DNA from: COMBO-56-21 sp963705355
Lineage (GTDB): Archaea > Thermoplasmatota > Thermoplasmata > UBA10834
Assembly (NCBI GenBank): GCA_963705355.1
Contig: OY970070.1
Coordinates: 1,911,907 to 1,975,906, forward strand
Length of the DNA stretch: 64,000 nucleotides
Direction: 5' to 3'
Shown here: piece by piece, positions 59,503 to 64,000 of the stretch
How positions within the stretch are numbered: the first letter of the stretch is position 1
Layout of the letters: the number at the start of each line of letters is the position of its first letter
Translations under genes and position numbers: made by a program
The notes under the pieces: model-generated
The model's database searches: none
Seen by the model: the letters and a program-made list of their open reading frames with translations, nothing else
Told to the model about the DNA's origin: nothing

Positions 59503-59952
59503 TCACTCCTTCAGGATTCCCTCAGACTTCAAGTGCGATACCAGGTGCGGCCTGCTCTTGAACACCCCGCCCTTGGCCTTGAGATAGTAGATGCGATATG
59601 TCGCGCGATCAATCTTGCCCGTGTCCCGGAGCTCCTTCAGCTTGAGGCGCAAGGGCCTGATGGTCTGCATCCAGCGCTCCTTCGAGGGCTTTCTCGCGCC
59701 TTTCTTGCCGCGCCTGGAGCCGTGCCCAGTCTGCCTGCCCTTTCTCCTCTGGGACCTCTCGAACTCGGCCCTGCCCCTCGAGACTCCCTTCTTCTGCCTC
59801 GAGACGATCGCTCCGGAGTTGATGAGAGTCCTCACATCCGCGCGTGTGATGGCGTCGGAGACGTCCTCGGAGCTGTTCGGGTCTACCCAGACCCTGTTGA
59901 CGCCACACTTCAGAAGCTCCGCGGCCATCCTTCTCTGGTTCCTGAGATCCAT
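59503..59952 (-). CDS. rpl19e: Ribosomal protein eL19
   Basis: A 149-residue eL19, absent from bacteria: NQRRMAAELLKCGVNRVWVD, ADVRTLINSGAI, then a long basic helix (SQRRKGRQTGHGSRRGKKGA). It follows eL32 in the archaeal order. Confidence 0.96.
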   Translation of the reverse strand: MDLRNQRRMAAELLKCGVNRVWVDPNSSEDVSDAITRADVRTLINSGAIVSRQKKGVSRGRAEFERSQRRKGRQTGHGSRRGKKGARKPSKERWMQTIRPLRLKLKELRDTGKIDRATYRIYYLKAKGGVFKSRPHLVSHLKSEGILKE

Positions 59953-59955
59953 CTA

Positions 59956-60789
59956 TCATCCGCTCCTGTTGAGTACTCTGATGCCGAGCTCGTCCGCCTT
60001 GTCCTCGATCTCCTGGCGCTTCCTCATCCCGACCTGATGGGCCACCCTTGCGGCCTCCAGCTCGGGCTTGATCTTCTCGAGGTCCTTGACGTTCCATATC
60101 AGAACCTCCTTGAATCCGGACGGGTGGAGGAACCTCGCGCCCTTCGGGGAGCCGTAGCCTATGGAGACGACGTTCGGCCTGTAGCCGTAGTGCTGCCTCA
60201 TCTTTGAGTGGTCTCCCTGGGGTTTCCGCCACTTGACGTTCTGCAGCTTCCTTCTCCTGTGCCACTCCTGCCTCAGGAACGTTGGCCTTCGGGCGTGGAT
60301 CTCGGCTCTCATCCGGAGCGCCTCCAAGGTCTCCTTCGAGAGCTTCGGCTTCAGCTTCACCTTGTAGCCTTCTTCCTCCTCGATCTCGACCTCTTCCTCC
60401 TTCTCGCCCTTCTTCTTCTCGGCCTTCTCCTTCGGCTCTACCTTTTCGGCCTCTTCCTTCTCCTCTGCTTTCTCCTCCGAGGCCTTCTTCGGGGCGGCCT
60501 TGACCTTCCGGGTCTTGAGAGCCGGTTTTCTCTCTACTTTTTTCTCCTCTTCCTCCGGCTCGGTCCGCACTTTCAGGTCTTCCTTCCAGTGTTCGATCGT
60601 CTTCGGACCAGCTCCCTTGAGATGCTCGTGTATCTCCTTCGTCTTCTTCTCATCCGCTAGAGCGGCCGCGAGCTCCTTGGGTGACTTGATGCCGATGGCC
60701 TCGAGCTTCTGGATGTATTCCTCTTTGAACGAGTGCAGCTTCATGAAATCGTCATGGTGCGCTGGTATCTTCTCTGCCAAAGCATTCAC
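59956..60789 (-). CDS. rpl32e: Ribosomal protein eL32 with long N-terminal extension
   Basis: A 277-residue eL32, about twice the eukaryotic length. The core (residues about 150-277) has RPTFLRQEWHRRRKLQNVKW and YGYRPNVVSIGYGSPKGARF. Residues about 20-70 form a helix-hairpin-helix-like domain (EEYIQKLEAIGIKSPKELAA ... GAGPKTIEHWKED). Residues 70-145 are a Lys/Glu-rich, low-complexity linker. An N-terminal helical extension of eL32 is known in some archaea; this linker is unusually long. The GTG start overlaps the uL6 stop. Confidence 0.95.
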   Translation of the reverse strand: MNALAEKIPAHHDDFMKLHSFKEEYIQKLEAIGIKSPKELAAALADEKKTKEIHEHLKGAGPKTIEHWKEDLKVRTEPEEEEKKVERKPALKTRKVKAAPKKASEEKAEEKEEAEKVEPKEKAEKKKGEKEEEVEIEEEEGYKVKLKPKLSKETLEALRMRAEIHARRPTFLRQEWHRRRKLQNVKWRKPQGDHSKMRQHYGYRPNVVSIGYGSPKGARFLHPSGFKEVLIWNVKDLEKIKPELEAARVAHQVGMRKRQEIEDKADELGIRVLNRSG

Positions 60790-61325
60790 CTCCCCGGCTT
60801 CTCGATGATGTAGATGCCATCCTGGAAGACCCTCGGGTCGAAGCCCTTGATCTTGGTGGCTCGCTCGATGTTCGCCGCAGTCTGTCCTACATCCTCGACG
60901 TTGGGGCCGTTCAGCACCACCTGGTCTCCCTTTATGGCGACCTTGGTGGCACCCAGTATCTTGGTCTTCCTCGGGTGCTTCTCCCCCAGGAAGTTCTCGA
61001 TCACGAAAGTGTCGCCCTTGACCGCAGTCTTGATCGGGAAGTGGGCGTAGACGATCTTCATCTTGTACTCGAACCCCTTGGTCGCGCCGACTAGCATGTT
61101 CCTTATGTGCGCGCCATAGGTGCCCACGAGTGCCTTCTCCCTTTTTCTGGGCAGCTCGCTCGAGACGATCACATGCTTTCCCTTCAGCTCGAGCTTCACC
61201 CTCGGATGGAAGAGATTCTTCGAGATCTCTCCCTGGGGGCCTTTGACCTTTACGACGCCTCCCTCGAGCGCGACGTAGACCTTCTCGGGAACCTCGATCT
61301 CGTCCTTCAGCAATCCTACTCGCAT
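60786..61325 (-). CDS. rpl6: Ribosomal protein uL6
   Basis: A 179-residue uL6 with two repeat domains: KVYVALEGGVVKVKGPQGEI and HIRNMLVGATKGFEYKMKIV, then EKHPRKTKILGATKVAIKGD. It lies near the sarcin-ricin loop. GAGAGGTG upstream of ATG 61325 fixes the start. Confidence 0.96.
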   Translation of the reverse strand: MRVGLLKDEIEVPEKVYVALEGGVVKVKGPQGEISKNLFHPRVKLELKGKHVIVSSELPRKREKALVGTYGAHIRNMLVGATKGFEYKMKIVYAHFPIKTAVKGDTFVIENFLGEKHPRKTKILGATKVAIKGDQVVLNGPNVEDVGQTAANIERATKIKGFDPRVFQDGIYIIEKPGR

Positions 61326-61337
61326 TGTGAACACCTC

Positions 61338-61727
61338 TCAGTAAACGAACGCCAGCAGCTTGCCGCCGACGCCTCCTTTCTTGGCCTCCATATGAGTCAC
61401 GACGCCCTTGGTCGTCGTGAGTATGAGTACGCCGAAGTCCTGTGCGGGCAGGTATCTCGCCTCGTACTTCTCGAGGTCGGCCACCTTGACCGAGTACCTG
61501 GGCCTAATGACCCCGCAGTCGTTTATCTGGCCGGAAAGCGCGACCTTGAACATCCTGCTCCGGCCGTCCTCCACTAGCTCGAACTGCCTGATGTAGCCGC
61601 TCTCCTGCATGACCTTGAGCACGCGTCCCACCAGCTTCGATGACGGGCGGACAGTGCACTCGCCCTTGCCCACCCTCTCCGCGTTCTTGATGACCGCCAT
61701 CGCGTCGTTGAGTGTATCGTGTTGCAT
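61338..61727 (-). CDS. rps8: Ribosomal protein uS8
   Basis: A 129-residue uS8: LNDAMAVIKNAERVGKGECT, LKVMQESGYIRQFELVEDG and a C-terminal LILTTTKGVVTHMEAKK. A primary 16S rRNA binder. It follows rps14 after 11 bases. Confidence 0.96.
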   Translation of the reverse strand: MQHDTLNDAMAVIKNAERVGKGECTVRPSSKLVGRVLKVMQESGYIRQFELVEDGRSRMFKVALSGQINDCGVIRPRYSVKVADLEKYEARYLPAQDFGVLILTTTKGVVTHMEAKKGGVGGKLLAFVY

Positions 61728-61738
61728 GTCATCTCACC

Positions 61739-61885
61739 TCATGAGTACTTCCTGAATCCGATGTGGGGTGCGATTTCCCTGAAGCACTGCCTGCACAGGT
61801 GCATTCCGTACCTTCGGATGATCCCCCTCTTCCTTCCGCATCTGGTGCATCCGATGGTTCTTCCGAACTTCTTCTTGGGCTTCAA
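61739..61885 (-). CDS. rps14: Ribosomal protein uS14 (zinc form), TTG start
   Basis: A 48-residue protein in a gap otherwise without a gene. It carries the four zinc cysteines in CTRCGRKRGIIRRYGMHLC and CRQCFREIA. The start is a TTG overlapping the TGA stop of the uL5 gene, with GGAGGT six bases upstream inside that gene. This is the usual S14 place between L5 and S8. Confidence 0.95.
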   Translation of the reverse strand: MKPKKKFGRTIGCTRCGRKRGIIRRYGMHLCRQCFREIAPHIGFRKYS

Positions 61886-62394
61886 TCAACCACCTCCACG
61901 CCGAACTTCGACTTGACGAATTCCATGCCCTCTTTCTTCGACACCCTGTGGTACTTCGGGAGCTTGGTCCGCATCATCCTTCTCTTCTGGACCCTGCGTC
62001 CAGGGCGACCTATGGCTGATGTCACATCGAGGCCGAATATGCCTATCTCGGGGTCGTACTTCATTCCCGGAAAGTCAGTGTAGTCCTGGATCCCGAACGA
62101 GAAGTTCCCCTCGGGATCGAACGAGTAGTCGGCAATCCTGTTCTCCCTGATCCAGAAGGCCTTCTTCACGAACTCGTCGGCCTCCTTTCCCCGGAGGGTC
62201 ACCTTGCACCCGATCTGCATGCCCTTTCTGATGCCCAGATCCCTATTGGTCGTCTTCGAGACGGTGCGGACAGGCTTCTTGCCCGTGACCATCTTCAGAA
62301 CCTTCTCGGCCTTGAGGAGCCTCTCGCCTGCATCTCCGACGCCGATGTTGATCACGGCCTTTTCTAGCCTGATTTCCCTCATCTTGCTGGTCAT
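61882..62394 (-). CDS. rpl5: Ribosomal protein uL5
   Basis: A 170-residue uL5: RLEKAVINIGVGDAGERLLK, KKPVRTVSKTTNRDLGIRKG and FSFGIQDYTDFPGMKYDPEIG. It binds 5S rRNA and contacts the P-site tRNA. ATGA overlap with rps4e upstream. Confidence 0.96.
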   Translation of the reverse strand: MTSKMREIRLEKAVINIGVGDAGERLLKAEKVLKMVTGKKPVRTVSKTTNRDLGIRKGMQIGCKVTLRGKEADEFVKKAFWIRENRIADYSFDPEGNFSFGIQDYTDFPGMKYDPEIGIFGLDVTSAIGRPGRRVQKRRMMRTKLPKYHRVSKKEGMEFVKSKFGVEVVD

Positions 62395-63101
62395 GCTGCC
62401 TTCGCCTCCAGCAACTTGATCTCAGGGGACTTCTCGCCGATGACGAAGACGTTCTCCTTGACCGTCTCGAGGCCTTCCTTGAATGTGACTAGGTTCGGAG
62501 CCGAGCCTCTCCTGATCTGATACCTCTCTATCGTTTGGACCGAGCCGGGGTGCGAACCTCCGACCAGGAGCGCCATGCTGCCTTTGTCCAGCTTGAACGC
62601 CTTCATTATCTTCTGGGATGGCAGCTCTATCTTCAGCACGTCGCCCGTCTTGTACTGGTCCTTGGGGAGCAGGATGCACCTGCCGTCGTGCAGGTTCAGC
62701 TGCACCTGGCCCTTCCTCACGACCTTCTTGTCGTCGACCCTCGCGAGCTTCCAGTCCTTCTCGGTGTCATCTATCGGTATCAGCTGGAGCTTGGCCTTGT
62801 AGTCGATCAGCATCCTGAAGCTCTGTTTCGTCTTCAGGACAGTGACGACATCCATCAGGCCGACTGGGAACTTGTAGTCCGTGACGATCTTCCCGTCCAC
62901 CGCGATGGTCCTGCTGCCGATGATGAACCTCGCCTCTCTCGAGTTGTCGCAGAGTTTGAGCATGTCCCTGACGACCCCCAGGAGGGGGATCGATCCTTCG
63001 GTTCCGTGCGGGCCTGGGCTCGGCTTTGTGACCCAGTGGCTCGTCTTCCTGGGAACCGCCCAGCTCTTCGGGGCGGCCATCCGCTTGATGTGCTTCTTCA
63101 T
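62391..63101 (-). CDS. rps4e: Ribosomal protein eS4
   Basis: A 236-residue archaeal/eukaryotic S4e: KRMAAPKSWAVPRKTSHWVT, an S4-like RNA-binding domain around ARFIIGSRTIAVDGKI, a KOW-type middle and a C-terminal VFVIGEKSPEIKLLEA. It is found only in archaea and eukaryotes and supports the domain assignment. Confidence 0.96.
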   Translation of the reverse strand: MKKHIKRMAAPKSWAVPRKTSHWVTKPSPGPHGTEGSIPLLGVVRDMLKLCDNSREARFIIGSRTIAVDGKIVTDYKFPVGLMDVVTVLKTKQSFRMLIDYKAKLQLIPIDDTEKDWKLARVDDKKVVRKGQVQLNLHDGRCILLPKDQYKTGDVLKIELPSQKIMKAFKLDKGSMALLVGGSHPGSVQTIERYQIRRGSAPNLVTFKEGLETVKENVFVIGEKSPEIKLLEAKAA

Positions 63102-63107
63102 CTCAAA

Positions 63108-63479
63108 TCACGCCCCCTTGAGGCTGTCCAACTTGTTCTTTCTCCACGGGTCGGACAGGTCCAGCTTTGTCAACAGCACATCCGACGGGTCGACTGGCTT
63201 CGGCTTCTGAGTGCCATCTGCCTTTGGAATCGTGATGTTCTCGATTATTATCTTCAAATTCTTGAGGTCGACATTGGCGACCTTCGCCTCGGACGTTTTA
63301 AAGTCCTTGTTGCCTCTGATGATCCTCACCGTGTCTCCCTTGCGGACTGGCACTGATCGGACGTTGAACTCTTTCATGAGCGCGGAGTCCAAGTGCGCTG
63401 ACATCATCCTCTTCTTCAAGTGCAGGGGGGCGTTCGCTCTTGCCTTCCTCTGCTTCCCTGCCTTCGTGCTAGACGTCAT
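63108..63479 (-). CDS. rpl24: Ribosomal protein uL24
   Basis: A 123-residue uL24 (L26e type): KAGKQRKARANAPLHLKKR, the KOW motif VRKGDTVRIIRGNKDFKTSE and KIIIENITIPKADGTQKPKP. It lies at the polypeptide exit. The ATG at 63479 has GGGGGAG upstream; a GTG two codons earlier is less likely. Confidence 0.96.
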   Translation of the reverse strand: MTSSTKAGKQRKARANAPLHLKKRMMSAHLDSALMKEFNVRSVPVRKGDTVRIIRGNKDFKTSEAKVANVDLKNLKIIIENITIPKADGTQKPKPVDPSDVLLTKLDLSDPWRKNKLDSLKGA

Positions 63480-63491
63480 TCCCACTCCCCC

Positions 63492-63890
63492 TCACACTAT
63501 CATCGAGGCCGTCGCAGCGATCCTCGGCCACCTCTCGGCCGCCTCCCTCGCGACGGGTCCCTTGATGTCCGTTCCCTTCGTCTCTCCGGTGTCGGTCACG
63601 AGGACCACCGCATTGTCCTCGAACTGGACCATCGTGCCCTCCGGCCGTCTGAAAAGCCTCTTCTGGCGCACGATCACCGCCCTGAACAGCTGCTTCCTCA
63701 CTTCCGGTGTGCCTTTCTTGACGGTGATGACCATCATCTCTCCGAGGGCTGCGTTCGGATACCGCCGCTTCGTGCCGTGGTAGTTCGGCACGCTGACCAC
63801 TTGGACGATTTTCGCTCCTGTGTTGTCGATGCAGTCCAGCCTCGCGCCGGTCGGAATGCCCCTCGTCTGTCTTCCTGGAATGCCTTTCAT
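63492..63890 (-). CDS. rpl14: Ribosomal protein uL14
   Basis: A 132-residue uL14: RGIPTGARLDCIDNTGAKIV, GEMMVITVKKGTPEVRKQLF and VVLVTDTGETKGTDIKGPVA. It bridges the subunits. The ATG at 63890 follows AGGTGG; a GTG at 63899 is possible. Confidence 0.97.
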   Translation of the reverse strand: MKGIPGRQTRGIPTGARLDCIDNTGAKIVQVVSVPNYHGTKRRYPNAALGEMMVITVKKGTPEVRKQLFRAVIVRQKRLFRRPEGTMVQFEDNAVVLVTDTGETKGTDIKGPVAREAAERWPRIAATASMIV

Positions 63891-63899
63891 CGCCACCAC

Positions 63900-64000
63900 C
63901 TACTGTTTGTTCTGTATGACTACGTACGAGACTCTCTTGCTCAGGGGTCTGCACTCCATGATGCTGACCTCGTCCCCGAGCTTTGTCTGAAGGCAAGGGG
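63900..64000 (-). CDS. rps17: Ribosomal protein uS17 (5' partial)
   Basis: Only the last 32 codons are in the window: KLGDEVSIMECRPLSKRVSY then VVIQNKQ and a stop. This is the conserved C-terminal end of uS17. The stop is immediately before the uL14 gene, as in other archaeal clusters. Confidence 0.9.
   Translation of the reverse strand, partial: PCLQTKLGDEVSIMECRPLSKRVSYVVIQNKQ

Overview
The window is chromosomal DNA of an archaeon. It carries an archaeal-type ribosomal protein cluster (uS17 to uL15, then SecY), the archaeal membrane-lipid enzyme glycerol-1-phosphate dehydrogenase, an archaeal NAC chaperone, Cbf5, MptA, an A-type flavodiiron protein, and BRE/TATA-type promoters, several of them apparently leaderless. 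The SecY - DUF106/EMC3-like - cytidylate kinase - Cbf5 order and the other genes point to a euryarchaeal lineage. A Thermoplasmata-like anaerobe is my best guess, but the sequence alone does not prove it. The DNA is GC-rich, coding is dense, and many genes overlap by the stop/start ATGA or GTGA arrangement.

Layout. 1-9.4 kb: a redox operon with an FAD-linked 2-hydroxyacid oxidase carrying Fe-S clusters, two FMN-type glutamate synthase-like subunits with ferredoxin modules, a glutamine amidotransferase-GXGXG fusion, and an NfnAB/GltA-like NAD(P)H:ferredoxin oxidoreductase pair. 9.5-16 kb: a GAF/GAF histidine kinase, a glutaredoxin plus ferredoxin-thioredoxin-reductase-like pair, a two-gene CARF-like + PIN nuclease module, a tiny membrane/secreted peptide gene convergent with a winged-helix/TPR regulator, and a methyltransferase. 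16.5-24.5 kb: tRNA-Asp, an ABC-2 exporter whose permease carries a pentapeptide-repeat loop, NAC, MptA, phosphoglycolate phosphatase, RNase HII, an SCP2-like protein and an initiator-type tRNA-Met. 24.5-33 kb: a LAGLIDADG protein beside the tRNA, GlmU-like and GlmS, a pair of nuclease-like genes (a Cas4-like protein with membrane helices and a CDIN1/TPD-type protein), and glycerol-1-phosphate dehydrogenase. 33-43 kb: AlaX, a GlcD/HdrD-like lactate-type dehydrogenase pair, an HD phosphohydrolase, an EamA transporter, a flavodiiron protein, two purine phosphoribosyltransferases and a TctA-like permease. 43.5-52.5 kb: an inactivated-type PolB2 gene (mini-intein, frameshift, altered catalytic motif) with its small-protein and RecA-like partners, a divergent membrane/coiled-coil/RecA-fold protein, and a small accessory stretch with two families of direct repeats and a frameshifted membrane-protein gene. 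52.5-64 kb: a metallo-beta-lactamase nuclease, Cbf5, cytidylate kinase, the DUF106 insertase-like protein, SecY, and ribosomal proteins running off the right edge.

The best leads are the CARF/PIN module without a visible CRISPR locus, the small-peptide plus TPR-regulator pair (possible peptide signalling), the membrane Cas4-like plus TPD-nuclease pair, and the PolB2 operon facing a giant membrane-anchored coiled-coil RecA-fold ATPase. All function calls come from reading motifs and family resemblance by eye. No database search was possible.
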